Of a DNA stretch of 64,000 nt, positions 1 through 13,078 are shown piece after piece. Each line of letters begins with the position of its first letter. The first letter of the stretch is position 1. Both the position numbers and the translations under genes were made by a program. The stretch is from Hymenochaete sp. R1 (lineage: Eukaryota; Basidiomycota; Agaricomycetes; Hymenochaetales; Hymenochaetaceae), in the NCBI GenBank assembly GCA_019400425.1, contig JAFREE010000016.1, forward strand, positions 186,001-250,000. The letters are read 5' to 3'. The notes under the pieces are model-generated. The model worked only from the letters and a program-made list of their open reading frames with translations, made no database searches and was not told where the DNA came from.

Positions 1-529
1 AGTGCATGGTCCCTTTGCTCTCCCTTGTCGTTCTCGTCTAATTTTAACGATTTTCTTTTTGCGAAACCCTGATTCTTATCTAATGATTGAAACGTTCACG
101 ATTTTGCGCGGACAGTCCACTCTCACGAACAGTATCCATGTTTCCTCATTCTCATTCAACAGTTTGAACACTTTTTGGTCTCTTGCATTTGCTTTTCGTG
201 TATTTGTATTTTGGAAGGGTTTTTGTTAGTATTAGCTAACAGCTTGGCATTATTTCTTTTCGATTTCCTTTGTCAAAAAATAGCATTGATTTTTGTCCTG
301 AACTTTCATTGGAAGTTATGGACAACGGGCTTATGGAAGATGAACATATCAATGCAATGCAGTGACTACCGCTTTGAGGCAGAGATCGTCGAAGCAGCAC
401 TGTGGGGCGCGTTTCGCCCATTCCCAACCACCTCTCAGCACTCACCGCGATCCGCAACGAGCAAAGGAATCGGAAATTTAGCGGAGCTTCATCTTGTATC
501 AACACTTTGTCGAAATCTGAAAGAGCCGC
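1..529. other. 5' intergenic region upstream of the CAF1 deadenylase gene
   Basis: No convincing gene is visible. Open frames here are short and none matches a family I recognise. An ATG at about 319 opens a 15-codon frame that ends in a TGA before the deadenylase start, so it could be an upstream ORF or simply 5' untranslated sequence. Confidence 0.4.
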
Positions 530-1951
530 ATGCCGGCAAGAATACGGGATGTATGGGCATCCAACCTCGAGGCGGAGATGCGCACCGTCCGCGAGCTCAT
601 CGACCGTTACCCGTACGTGGCCATGGTACGTCAGCTCCTTGCAACCGCAGACAACCCCACGTTCCCTTTAACCGCAGCATCACACGCGCTTTAATGAACT
701 GTTTTAAATCTATTATGCACTCTAGGACACAGAATTCCCTGGTGTCATCGCTCGCCCGATAGGCGTCTTCCGTACTTCGGGTGATTACCATTACCAAACG
801 ATGCGTTGCAACGTCGACCTGCTGCGTATCATTCAGATTGGTCTCACCCTTGCAGACGAGCACGGCAACATGCCGGAGCCCGTCTGCACATGGCAGTTCA
901 ACTTTGTGTTCGACCTCGCAGAGGATATGTTCAGCCCGGATTCGATACAGTTGTTGACGAACGCTGGCGTGGATTTTGAGAGGCATGCAAGGGAAGGGAT
1001 ACAACCGAATGAGTTCGCCGAGCTGCTTATCACGTCGGGACTGGTATTGTGTGAGGAGACGAAGTGGTTGGCTTTTCATGCGTGAGTCGTTCTTGAGCCT
1101 TCCGATTCTAGCTTGACTGAGTAGGATGTGGTATTAGGGGATACGACTTTGGGTACCTTGTCAAATTGCTATCATGTGTCCCTCTACCTACGGTAGAAGA
1201 GGACTTTTTTGAACTGTTCGATTTATGGTTCCCAAGAGTGTACGACGTCAAATACCTTATGCGAAAATGCAACCTTCGAGGCGGTCTTCAAGATGCAGCG
1301 AAGGCTCTAGATGTGCGTCCCGTCTTCTTTCATGCTTCCATCCTCTTATCATACCCATGACCTGATCCTTATCCGATTCTCGAACAGGTCATGCGTGTAG
1401 GCCCTCTCCACCAAGCAGGCTCCGACTCCCTCCTCACCGGTTCCGTCTTCCTCAAAATGCGTGAACTCTACCCAGACGAGCTCCTTGACGAAGCCGAGTA
1501 CAACGGCAAGCTCTACGGACTCGGAAAAACCGCCCCTCTTACCCTCACCAACGGCATCTACGGCGACATGGGCATGTCTATGGGCATGGGTCTCTCAGGT
1601 ATGAGCGCTGCACAGTCCGCGCACGGACTCGCAAGCTACGGTCGAAGCGCCATCACGAGTGCCGAGCGTGAACGGACGCCCCCACGAACGGAGCAGCAGC
1701 AGGTGAACGTGGGTGGGATGGGCTCCGGTGTAGGTGGCGTTGGCCAGCAGCAGGGGCAGGGGCAAGGACAGGGGATGGGGCTGGGTGCGCCGGGAATGAT
1801 GGGTGGGGGTGCTCCGGGGTTGGCGACGCCTGGGGCGCCGGGGATGGGTGGTGGGTACGCGAATACGATGGGATCGCCGTATGGGCAGATGCCGGTGAGC
1901 GTGAATGGGGCATATCATTTGAGGCAGATTGGGGTGGGAGGGGATCGGTGA
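530..1951 (+). CDS. POP2: CCR4-NOT deadenylase subunit CAF1/POP2
   Basis: This is the catalytic DEDD-family 3'-5' exoribonuclease of the CCR4-NOT complex, which shortens mRNA poly(A) tails. Four exons read 530-625, 726-1081, 1138-1312 and 1388-1951 and give 396 residues with all junctions in phase. The N-terminus [14 protein letters not shown] leads into MDTEFPGV, which carries the first Asp-Glu pair. FHAGYDFGYL carries a further Asp, VYDVKYLMR follows, and [11 protein letters not shown] carries the last acidic residue. I chose the ATG at 530 because the family homology begins there. The last exon adds a tail of roughly 130 residues rich in Gly, Met and Gln ([27 protein letters not shown]), which is low complexity and probably disordered. 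Family identity is very secure; only the 5' end is uncertain. Confidence 0.95.
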
Positions 1952-2557
1952 GAGGGCGAAAGGGCGGCGGTCCTGCAGCCGTAAAATGTACATAGTGCGT
2001 ATACCTGCTCGTCTTCTTACACACTCTACCGTTTTCTCTTCCCTTCCTCCTGACGTCCTCTGGTTTTTTTGTTACCCTGGAAGTTGGACCAGTCCACATT
2101 CTCCTCCCTGTGTCCAGCTTGTATTAAGTGTCTTACATATTCTTTGTTGCTTTGTACTCTCCTTGTTCCCTTTTTTGTTGAAAGTTAGGTGAAGGTATTT
2201 ATGACTATGGTGGTTATACTCGTCTCATCATTTGGGTCCCAGCAATCGAAAGTAAACTTCCGGATACTGCTGCATTGCAAAGACACTGCGTGCATTCCGG
2301 AAGTAGGACACATGATTGGCTATACAAGAACATAATTAGATTGAATAAGTAAATGCTTGAGAAGTAATGAATAGTCAAGAAATGTGTATTATCCAAATTT
2401 AATGTCCCTTGATGAAAAAATCGATCCAGAAAGACTGCATATGTAAAGAAAGGTATAAAAGAAAGCGATATCAAAAACAAATCTTCAAAACTAAAGGTCA
2501 ACGAGTTTCTTTTCCCTCTGCCAATATGGGAAACCCGAACCGTTCTATTATATTTAT
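1952..2557. other. intergenic region between CAF1 and protein A1
   Basis: The two flanking genes converge, so this stretch holds both 3' untranslated regions. It is AT-rich towards the right. I see no gene, RNA or repeat in it. Confidence 0.4.
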
Positions 2558-3927
2558 CTAATTCATCTTAAACGATAGGTTGATCGATTCCAGACCCGGA
2601 GGGAGGGCGAAGAGTGACTCGTTGAGGTTCCAAGTGGAGTATTGGGAGCGACGATTCCATTCGCGGTAGGATGAGGTTTGACTGGTTGAGGCGTAGGGTT
2701 GTTGAAGACGAGCAGAACGGCTCGGACGGGCGGTGCGGTGGACTAGGGAGGTGCTGGCGAGGAGAGAGGAAGCGTTTCGGGAAGATGTGGCTGACGAGGC
2801 GGAGGATGGTCCGATGGTGTGCGAGAGTGATGAACTGTTGGTTGATTTGAATGTATCTTGCGAGTCAGTACGGTCGCGCAAAGGAAGTGTCGCTGTGGAC
2901 ATTGATCTTGTGCCTTTCGGTGAGATAGGTCCAGCATTAATCGATCTCTGGCATAGCGGCGGATTCGTTGGTAAAATCAGACCGCCAGAGTCACATTTAT
3001 CCTCTAAAATTGATTCGATATCTTCGATTATCAAGAAGAACGTCAAATATCGCCTGGAGTGAAAACTAACTGGGCTGTTCGTCTGGTATTCGATCCATGT
3101 TTGTTGAGGGCGTGTCCTTCGAGGCTGCAGGTTCATTTAACATCATTGAATAACACCAGCGTGATGGAGAATATAATCACGACATACTTTGGTGGTTCTG
3201 GCTTGAAGTGCGCTTCGTGTTTCTCCGAGTTGGCGCTATGTTGCCTGAAATTATTTAACCGTGTAAATGCTTATATGTTTAAACGTACTGGCCTCGAATG
3301 TTGCGTAAAACTGAGCCAAGATGCTAGCTTTCGGCGGTGATCTGATCTTCTTCACTGGTACGGACTCACTTCGATTCTGGCTTCGAGGACTGTGTCTTGT
3401 TATCTGCACCCTCCCCTTTAATAGCATGGCGGCCATAGCAAATATCATTGTCAATGGCCAGTTGCAACAACCTCGTCTTTGGGAATAAGGAAGACCACGC
3501 GGCCAACCCAACAATGTGAATCCATGGTTCGCTAGCCAAAGAACAGCATGCTTGACCGGAGCATCGAATACGGAAATTTAGAACATTTATAACCAATAGT
3601 TGTACAGGTGTACTCACGTTTACGAAGCCCTTAGGGAGCGTTCGGTATGCTTCACCAGTTTCACGCCTGATATCACTTTGTTTGACAAGTTCGAGTAGAA
3701 GTTGGGGTAAATAAGATTGCAAAAGATTTTTCTCGGGGAGTCCAACACCTCCGACGAGTGGCAGACGAGTCCCATGTTTCCGAACATATGCTACGTTCTT
3801 TTCATAAACATCTTGACGATGACACTGAGTAAGAACATGAGGTAATAGCAGTTGACGACGACGTAGAGATGCGCACCTTAGCCAAGTCTCGTGTGTTCTT
3901 TCTAGCCCATTCGTCATTGCCATCCAT
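2558..3927 (-). CDS. uncharacterised protein A1 (paralogue of the gene at 11307-12640)
   Basis: I do not recognise the family. Exon 1 is 3927-3877 (starts MDGNDEWARKN), exon 2 is 3824-3618 (207 nt, contains YEKNVAY, KHGTR and AYRTLPKGF), and exon 3 starts at 3550 (HAVLWLANHGFTLLGWPRGLP, then NWPLTM and MLLKG). The last exon ends in SSYREWNRRSQ, STWNLNESLF and LSFKMN. The gene at 11307-12640 on the other strand shares these motifs in the same order, an exon 2 of exactly 207 nt, and the same phase-0 intron positions. The central and C-terminal parts are Ser/Thr rich. The hydrophobic stretch in exon 3 could be a buried core or a membrane-associated segment. The exon 3 to 4 junction was not resolved. 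There is no sign of decay in the conserved exons. Confidence 0.7.
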
Positions 3928-4157
3928 CGAGCAACAGCATGTTACGACGACGGTTAAGGTAGAAAGACATGTTGACGGGCTGCTTCCGCTCCGCTCGCTC
4001 GGAGGCGGGACAAGCTATGCCGTGCCGGTCGATCCCAAATGAATGGTCGCTTGCAGAGATGGGTGCACCGTCCTCTTCTCTTCTCCCTTCCTCTTCCTCA
4101 ATCCACCACTTTCATCTACTTTCTCAACCTTAACCCGTTCATTCTCGTTTATTTCTT

Positions 4158-7100
4158 ATGTCTGTTCTCAGGCTGTCTCCTTCTCCTTCTCCAACACGTC
4201 AGAATTTCTTTCCTGATGATTCCGATAATGAACAGTCCGACCAGGCTTCGCAACGGTCTATTCCATTATCCTCTCCAAGGACTTCCGTGTACTCGCTCGC
4301 ACGGCAGGATCCGCAAGAGCATCATTCTCCAGAACATATAAAGCGTAATACTTTGAGCGCGTACGAGACGCCTCAATTGGCGGTCATGACGAAGCTTCCC
4401 GATGTGAACGAAGGAGAAGAGCCAGTCCAGGAAAAAGAGCAAGAGCTCGGACATGAGAACAAGGACGTAAACGAACCACCTCGACACGAGTCCCCACCGT
4501 CGGGTGATTCTGCCAAGTTTAGCTTGCATGACGCCAGTATTTCACAGTCAGACTCTGGAGGGAGTGCAAATAGCAACAGCGAGGAGAAGTACCGGGACTC
4601 GCAGATTTCGATAGCTACGCCTTCGATGAAATACCCACCCACACCTTTCATGCAGGAAAGCGAAACTTCATCCATGATGTCTCATGCTTCTTCATCCTCG
4701 CGGAAAGCTCGGCCAGAGTCAACTCTCATAGAGCCTCCAATTGGGCCTATCGTACCTGGAATTGCATTAGTCGATTTTAATCACTTGGTACGTGGTGCTT
4801 AACAGTTGCACAAGGTAATATAATGATGCATGGCAGGTCGGACCGAGAATTGAATTCAGTGACGGGAAGATATTTGATGACGAGCAACTTTCTTCAATCC
4901 TGCCCTTCCTTGCGCTCCCCGATGGTGCTCACCTGGTGCGTATCGTAAAAGACAGGGTAATGCCTTGACTTATGCATATGCCTTGTCAACAGAGCAGTGA
5001 AGACTACTCTTACTTTCACCTCGTTCCATCTTCTGCTCATCCCTCAACCGTTTTTGGCATTTCGTGCAATCGCCAAATGAAGGCGGATGACTTACTGGTC
5101 AAAGGAAACGACGTGACACGTTCGACGGTTCAGAAGGCCGTCGTTGTATTAGCATCAAAGCCGGTCTTTGGCCCTATCCGTGATAGATTAGGCGTAGTGA
5201 CGCGCGCACTATTTGAACAGAGGTACCCTATCCTTCACTTCGTATGTCATGGCAGTTGCGCTGAGCTGTTCGTCTTAGGGATTTTCGAGAAACAGGAATT
5301 CTCGTGGATTTCAAGAACTCTTTGGAGGCAGCTTTGCGGACGCAACTTACTGAGAGTGCACTATATATGGGTTCGTTTTTCACCCCCATCGTCTTTGATA
5401 AAATCTTACATAGTATTCGCAGGAACCAATTTGTATGCATGTCAAAGTCTAATTTCAATTAAACTTTGTTGAGCATATGTGTAACCATGAATAGACGAGA
5501 GCTGGTCCACAAATTCAGGAGCCGGACTCTTGTGTTGTTGAAGACCCTCATACTTCAGAAAAGGGTAAGTTATATAATGGCAAGGTTCTATAGCATTCAT
5601 AACAGTTTCTTCAGATCATGCTCTATGGTCACCCCGTGGAAAGATTATGCACCTACCAATATTCCCTTATTTCATTGATACCCGGTCAGTTTCTCCCCTC
5701 TTCTTTTAGATTCGCTAACTAAGATCCGGAACCCATAGGTTTACTTCAGCATCTAGAAGACAGTGGGTCTCCTCCTCTTTCTGCTCGAGCATCAGCTCTA
5801 TCTCGAGCGGTATCACTTCGCACAAGTGATAGGAAGAGCCTCATGGCGTACCTTGGACTACCTCTAGATCTCTTTGGAAAGGTCAGTGAAATGTACTCCG
5901 ACTTTTAGTGCTAGCAACTCATGCTTCATATGAAGGACGCCTTCTTCCAACCTTATCTACCCCTTCAACAAGTCGATCTCACGAGGGAAACTCAAAGCTA
6001 TCTCTGTGGTTGTACCAATTCAATCATGACTCAGCAAAAGGACATCGATTTAGTAGTCAATGTGCTAAGTCTTTATTTTTCTCTATGCTCAAGTTCACCG
6101 AGACTGACTCTGTCCAGATTGAGACAAATACTTTCGAGTATCGTGATCCACAGCTGGAGCGAGTAGTAGCACTGACGCCAGCCGACCGAAAGTGGATGGA
6201 TGATATCGCGAAAGATGTTAACGAAACCTGGGATGAATCAAATCCTGACCAACCATTGAACATGCAGTAGGCTTAACACGAGTTTCACTGCAAACATAAA
6301 CTGACTGCGTGCTTTAAGTTTCCGAGGGAGTGACGATTATATTCGAACTAAGGTTGGTTTTTCTAGAGTGAAGTAGAATTGTCAACTGACTTGCTTCTCA
6401 GTTCGAGGAATATGTGACCGCAGCCTTATCCTCGGTCAAGTATGCCGAATTCCTGCGGAAAGGTTCTCAGTCGGACGTCATGATCTCAGCATCTGGTACG
6501 GAATCTCTATGGACCTTTTCTTGCACAATTGCTGATTTTTTTAAATCAAAGACGGCGGCGACGCAAACGCTATCCTTGACTTCAATCCTCAATGGATTGC
6601 TGATTTTAAGAAGACGAATGCCCACGAAGTTTGGAATCGCATTACCGACCCGATGGTTTTTGACATCGTCGAGGCGCGGCACCCATGTAACGGCAAGCCC
6701 AGCGTCGTCGAGGACATCGGGCTACGGCTTCAAGAGGGCTTACAGGACCTCAATCTTCAAGAACAACTTGGACCTACGCGCGAGGCGATTTCTCGTACGA
6801 TAGCGACGGGATCTTCTGGCTTCTTTAGGGCTGTGGAGGGTGTTAGGGAACGGTGGGCACAGAGGAGCGTGAGCGTGGTGCCAACTGAGGAATTTACAGG
6901 CAAGACCCCAGTTGTCGTGGATGCGTTGGACAATGTGAACGGGAAGGCCGTGCCGGCTACTTCCGCCCCTATATCCACGCACAGGTTCAGTCGTATGTCG
7001 GCGGCGTCTACAGCAACGTCGTCGCCAGGCGGACTGCGTCCGCTCTCCCTTGCTACCTCTCCCCCATCACAGACACCCTCCGCTGCACCGGCTGCTGCAG

Positions 7101-7675
7101 CTGCAAACGCACGAGCGGCGATTGGAGGTTGGGGATCCAGTTTTGGGTCGTTCTTCGCACAACGGACCGCTCAGCTAGCTACCCCGAAGAGACAAAGCGG
7201 TAGCGAGGCGTCCGTATCGAGTCCCAGTAGCCCGTTAGCGGAAAAGAGTCATGCTGATGGGCTACCGGTGCAGGAAGGAAGCTCAAAGCCACAACGACCA
7301 CCACCTCCGGAATCAACAGCGTCGAACACCTCTAGCGTCTTCTCATCCTGGTCTTTCGGCCGCGCGTCTCCCGCAAAGTCACCATCCCCTGCGCTCGCAC
7401 CACCAACAGCTGCCTCAGCCACAGCAGCAGACATGCCGACGACTCCGACCTCTGCAAACGGTGCTGTAGGCATCGACGATGATGACGAAGATATTCCACC
7501 GGAATTCAGGCCTCGCAATCTGGATGAGGAACCAAGGGAGGTCAAAGAAGCCAGAGAAGCCAAGGAAGCACAAGAGGTGAAGAATATCAAAGAGCCGATG
7601 AGTCCGACGCAGAGCATCAGTGCGCAAAGTATAAGTAGTAGTGCGAGTAATGTTCAACCCGGGATGGCGATGTAG
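4158..7675 (+). CDS. AVL9: AVL9 family late secretory pathway protein (DENN module)
   Basis: AVL9 proteins act in export from the Golgi to the plasma membrane and contain a DENN-type module. At least ten short introns interrupt the gene. The N-terminal 180 residues are Ser/acidic and probably disordered. The conserved part starts at VPGIALVDFNHL / VGPRIEF and continues with FLALPDGAH, YSYFHL, FGISCNRQ and VTRSTVQKAVVVL. It then reads LRELVHKFRSRTLVLLK, IMLYGHPVERLC, SLISLIPGLLQHL and finally FRGSDDYIRTKFEEYV. The last exon (from about 6553) carries a Ser/Pro/Ala-rich tail of about 300 residues with a DDDDED cluster. The first exon-exon junction is 4787/4837 (HL|VGP). The 5' end is set by the first ATG of an open exon. 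A minor uncertainty is the exact boundaries of the internal micro-exons. Confidence 0.92.
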
Positions 7676-7911
7676 GGTCGGGTCACCTGTGCTCGTGTTG
7701 CTGCGAGTGCGTCTGGTTTGAGGAAGGATTGCTTTGCTTGTCAATTTCGTTAGAGGATTCTGTATCTTACTCATTTGGACAATGAGGCTCGGTTTATGCA
7801 TTTTAGAAGTCTTTATAATGAAAGCATTGCAGTACACATAAAGTTATAAATCAAAGATTTACAAAATGGTAGTCATCCGTTCCTTTGTGAAGCGTGAAGT
7901 TGAAGGTAAGT

Positions 7912-10900
7912 CTACTCTAGCTTCTGCGTGACAAGTTCCAAGAGTTCCTTCGTTTTCTTAGCGAAGTTCTTCGGGTCTTTCGCAATGGACTGCCAGACTT
8001 GCCCATGTCGAGGTTCTGCCACTACGCACTTATCAATAACCTCTTTCTGGTATTCCTATAAATGCGAACATTAACAGACATGACATGGCAATAGTAAGCT
8101 GAGAAGCTCACAGCAGTCCCTTGCTCCCTCTCAAACTTCAACCACCATCCCCAACTATCCCCGAAGTCCGCATCGGTAGCAACAGCCCGAGCAAACCACT
8201 GCCTCGCCTTCTCCACCTTCCTCTCCGCCCAAAACAACCGCGCAACTGCACAAATCACCTGCGTGTCCCCCGAACACTTCCTCAGCGCGTCCGCGCTCTT
8301 CGCCTTCCTCGTCGGACGCGCTTCAGCCCAGATCGCCATCGCCCATAGTGTTCCGGATGTGGGGCATTCTTGCAGCCCGCGCGCGAGGACAGTTTTTGCC
8401 TGTTGGGTTGAGCCGGCACGTTCTTCGACGCCAACAGCTTCGGTCCAGAGAAGGTCGGTTGCGGGGTTGACGAGACGGGCTTTGTCGAGTAACGCACGGG
8501 ATTTGATGCTTTTGCCGTCAGCTTCTTCGAGGCGGGAGGCAAGGATCCAGAGTGTGACATCTTTGGGGCAGGATTTGAGACCGGTGGCGTAAGAGGCTCG
8601 GGCGGCGGGGTAGTCTTTGCGAGATTGGTGAATTTGGCCTTGGATCATGTAGAACTTTGCGAATTTGGGGTAGCGTTTGATTGCTTCGGACAGGAGGGCG
8701 AGGGCTTCGGATATGTTGTCTTGCTGACGCTCGAAGACGGCCGATTTCATCCAAATCTATTCTGGATGTTAATATTCTGTAAGACTCAATAATCCTAATT
8801 GTAATACTTACCCTCTCTGTATTCGACTTCTCCCGAGCACGGCTTAACAACATGCGCGCAACGTCCAATTCTCCGTTCTCCGCCTCAAGCTTCACAGCGG
8901 CCAGCCAGATCTTCTCGCTATCCGGATTGGCCTCGAAAGCACGTTCCAATATTTGACGAGCACCGGGTACGTCGTCTGCGAGCCATTTTTCTTTGGCGGA
9001 CATAAGCCAAAGATCTTCGGCTTGAGGGCAGTGGCTGACAGCTCGGGATAGAATCGCGTGTAATGACTCCCTGTGATAAAAATCAGCACGATCGTTCCTT
9101 CAATGACCTCAGTACAAAACGTACTGTGTACCACGCGCCTTCTCAAGCGCAGCAGCTTTCTCCCAGAGCGTCCGTTTGTCAGGAAAGTCCCGGAGTGCGT
9201 GTGCAAGGATGGCTCTCGCTGACTGTATCATTCCTCGTTCCTCTGCACCCTCCGCATCTCCAATCCATGTTTCGAGTTTATCTTCCTCCTCAATGTCCAT
9301 CCCTACAGTCGCCTTGATGATAGCTTCGCATGTTTTTGTGCTGCCTTCGCTTTCGCATTTTTCTGCCTCCTTCAACCATTGGTCCCTTGTGAGCAAGACT
9401 TGATGTTTTCGCAGTTCTCGTAAACCAGCTTCGATGGTCTTATCCACAAGCACAAGTTCCTTCTCTCTCTGCGCCTCATTCTTGTCTTCTGCAATCGCTT
9501 CTTGTTCGAGGAGGCGGCCTGCAGCTATCCATATTTCATGGGATGTGGGAATGGCTTTACGTGCCTTGTTGAGAACGGCCTTGGCTTTGTCAGGAGTCTC
9601 AAGACGGGCAAGAGTGAGCCAAAGCTCGACAGAAAGGGGAATCACTTCTACGGCACGAGACAGAAGTATACGGGCATCTGTGATAGACTCCTCGAGGTTG
9701 ACCGTTTCCTTCCATAGCCGCACTGAATTAGGTATCTGTTCAAGAGCTATTAAAACATAATTAACAAGTATCCGCTAGATTTCAAGAAAAGAAACGGACC
9801 CTTCCGCATAACTCGCTTCTTTGACTTTATGTCTTGTTCTAAGGATGCAGCTTTCATCCAAATTTTAACGCTTTGAGGGTTGTGCTGAACGGCATTGGCC
9901 AGAATGACCTTAGCGTCTTGAGTGTTCTTAAATATGGGAAGCAATATAAGCCAAGCCCCTCAAAACGAGGATGGTGACTCACATGTAATCTCGCAGCTTC
10001 CAGCCACACATCCTCATTCTTAGGACAGTTCTCACAACCTGCCTTGATATGCTTCCGAGCAACGACCATTCGCCCCGCATGTTCTTCGATTCGAGCCGCT
10101 GCTATCCAACCAGGTGCATGCTTCGGGTTCGACTTGATAAGTGAATCGAAAAGCATGCGTGCGCGCTTAATGTCGCCGATTTCTGCATCCGTCTTATGAA
10201 TGACACTACTGAGTTCGGTCAGGTAGCCGGAGGGATCAATGGACGTTGCGGTTCCCGAAGATGTTTGAGTCCCAGATAACTGGTCAAGCTTAAGAGAAAG
10301 AATTTTGTCTCGGGCTTGTCCGATCTCGACGAAGTTTGTGAGAGCTCCGTTCTCTGCAGGTGTTTCAAAACCTCCGTTCTGCAAAGACATAAGATCACAG
10401 ATTAAGAGGATACAGTGAGACCACCAGACTCACATCTTGCTGCATAGGGTCTAAGGAGCTCTCATACTCATTCTTTGCTCGGTCGCCCACCAATACACTG
10501 TCCGGAACGACGAAGCTCCGCTCGTCCCTCTTTCGTTTCTTCCTGGTAAGGTTTCCGACCTCTGGTAAATTATCCCATTCCTCGTCGGTTACAGAAGACA
10601 GACCTCGTTTCAAATCTGCGAATTGTTGCTGGATCTTGGGCCGCTCTGCTCGGTGCTTTGCGAGCTCTTCAGATTCGCGCTTCTCTCTGTAATAGGCGAA
10701 AGAAGTAACATTAGAGAGCCCTTGAAAGGAGCGAAGAGACTGACCATGACAACACACCTTCGTATCCTCCTTCGTGCATCCATATTTTTGTCAACTTCTT
10801 CGTAAATGCGATCCGCTTCCTCATCATCGGCTTCGTAAGTCATTCCAGAAAATAGTCCGACTTCGTTGTCGGGATCTTGAAATTGATCCGGGTCATATTC

Positions 10901-11131
10901 AGCCTCTTCCCCCCGTCTTTCTTGTGCCTCGCTACATTGTAGTTGAGTTAGCTCAATTGAGATTCAAAGAAGAATATGATCATACGCAATAGCTTCGGCG
11001 GAGGGCCCTTCTCGCGCTGGACCAATATCGGATCGCGTAGTAAAACCTGAGGCACCTCGACCCAGGCCAGCCACGTAAGAGGCGGGTGCAGGCATAGACA
11101 AGAATGCCAGCTTGTTAGTTTTGTTCGCCAT
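7912..11131 (-). CDS. PRP6: U4/U6.U5 tri-snRNP splicing factor PRP6 (PRPF6, S. pombe Prp1)
   Basis: PRP6 is a scaffold of helical HAT/TPR repeats that bridges U5 and U4/U6 in the spliceosomal tri-snRNP. The start [16 protein letters not shown], followed by [23 protein letters not shown], is the PRP1 N-terminal domain signature. It is followed by [21 protein letters not shown] and a basic stretch [14 protein letters not shown]. From about residue 250 there are repeated helical units such as [36 protein letters not shown] and [11 protein letters not shown], and this pattern runs to the end. The C-terminus reads [16 protein letters not shown] and ends ELVTQKLE before TAG at 7912-7914. Several introns of normal fungal size split the gene. 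The 5' end lies about 175 bp from protein A2, which is transcribed divergently. Confidence 0.95.
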
Positions 11132-11306
11132 GATATCTGCTGTTCGTATCGAATTATGGTTGTAAGAAAGATAGTGAGAAGAGGAGGAAACTGTTCATGG
11201 CTACCGTCAAACACGTGCTTATGTAATTAAGCAACACGGCGCGACTTGAGCTTCGCATGTGCTTCTTCTCCTCTTGCCAGCCAGTGCTTTCGATGTCTTC
11301 GTCTAT

Positions 11307-12640
11307 ATGGAACCTAATTTCACGAAATTAGACAACACCGAATACATCAGACGAGTACGTACCTATTAAAATCATAAATGACTATCTCACGGACCCGCTT
11401 GCTCAGTGTTTCGAAAGGGAGATTTACGATTACAACGTGGCGTACATCATTGAACGCGGAACCCGTATCTCGAAACCCCATCGGACTGGATCAGCGGAAT
11501 ACAGTCTCATGAAGCGCTACCTTCGAATACTTCTTTTGAAGCTTCTTGAGCGCAGTAATGTCACTACGAAAGTCGGCGGGACTTATCAAGCCCTCCCACC
11601 CGGGTTCATTGAAGTACGTATTCTACATTAAGATTGGTTTTTTTTTCAAATCTTAATTTGAAGTATCAGAGCCCCGAGCTCTTTCTTGATTCACAGGGGT
11701 TAAAGTTGCTGGGCTGGCCGTATGGTCTTCCCGGCTCTATCAAGGGCACTAGGTCAGACGGTGTTCACTTGTGGCCTATTACAATTGTAGCAGCTCTGAG
11801 CGTTCTACTTATGAAGGGAACGATTCGGATTGAAACAAAGCTGAGCTCACATTCGATGGACTGTCGGCCCGCGATTTTGCAACCTGTTAGAGTCGAACTT
11901 GACCATGGTATTCTTCAAAAGTACTGCGAGGAACGCCGCTGTGAATTGGGTATAAAAAGAATACTGTGTCACAGCAAAATGTAATGCTTACGACCGAATT
12001 TAGGACGTCTCAAAAGAAACCGAGAAAAGGGAATAGAAGATTTTGTCGAACAGCATGAGTCGACAAGACATTCTCATGTATTTGGTCAGGAACGTTTGGG
12101 CAACGCTTCTGATGAAATTGAAAAAGGTGAGTCAACTTTCAATATTTGTTTGAAAGCATTCATTTTACGACTGACCCAGGATTGGATAACACTACGCACT
12201 TGCAAATAAAGGCGAAGGCCAATTCTCGTGGCATAAGGCTCAAGAGCCGCACTTGGATACGGTCGAGCCTAAACACGGCAACTGGTAATCAGTTTGCCGG
12301 CACATCCACATCATCAGATCTGGTCCACAGAACCAAGCAACGCACTCAGCTAGCACCTTCTCGGCGAGAAGAGTGCAATTTAGAACAGATTCAAAGCAGT
12401 GGCGCTTTATCTCAGAGCACTGGTCGAGCAAACCGGACCAAACACTTCCACTCTTCACGTCCGGAAAGTGCTATCGCTGCCCCGTCGTACCAAGATTGGA
12501 GTCGCAGAAGTCAAGCGACGACTTGGGAAATGGGAAAGTCTCTCTTCCCCCTTCCGAAGGATTTTGACTCAGTTGACTTGTCTTCGAGCATGGTGAAGAA
12601 GGAGGTCGCTAACAGGTTCGGCTTCCCAAATTTCCAGTGA
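11307..12640 (+). CDS. uncharacterised protein A2 (paralogue of the gene at 2558-3927)
   Basis: I do not recognise the family. Exon 1 is 11307-11354 (MEPNFTKLDNTEYIRR), exon 2 is 11407-11613 (207 nt: REIYDYNVAYIIERGTR ... TYQALPPGFIE), and exon 3 begins at 11670 (SPELFLDSQGLKLLGWPYGLP, LWPITIVAAL, LLMKG). The last exon ends PSYQDWSRRSQATTW, EMGKSLFPLP and VANRFGFPNFQ. Exon 2 has the same length, phase and motif order as in A1, so the two are duplicates in inverted orientation, with AVL9 and PRP6 between them. I see no catalytic signature, signal peptide or obvious membrane segment. The region between exon 3 and the last exon contains one or two introns whose limits I could not fix. Confidence 0.7.
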
Positions 12641-13078
12641 TGAGCCCCCCACAACCTTCATCGGACGAAACATTTTGGAAATGACTTTGTCTCCACATGG
12701 GATCATGCTTTACAACATCTTGCTTTCAAGTGTGATTCACGTCTCTTTCATAGCATTTAGTTCACCATTCATCCTTTTTTTATGAATCGCATGTCGCATT
12801 TTTATATTCTCCAAGCAAACATACCTTATACCCCAAGGAAATCTCATTCACGTCGCATAGCTTTCTTTCCCTGCCCTCGCTTTTACTTACTATACTCCAG
12901 GCTTCTGCCCCCGCTTAATTATCTATATTGAATAATCTACTATATACCATCCGTACACTCTTAACACAGCGCTGTGTCCGTTGACAAACGTTCCGTCGTA
13001 TTTGCCCTTTGACAGAAGCATGAGAGCATATGTCAACTTCAAGTTTGCACTTTGTCTCGTTGAAACGAAAACGCCTAA
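12641..13078. other. intergenic region downstream of protein A2
   Basis: This is AT-rich 3' flanking sequence that leads up to the MITE. No gene is visible. Confidence 0.35.
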
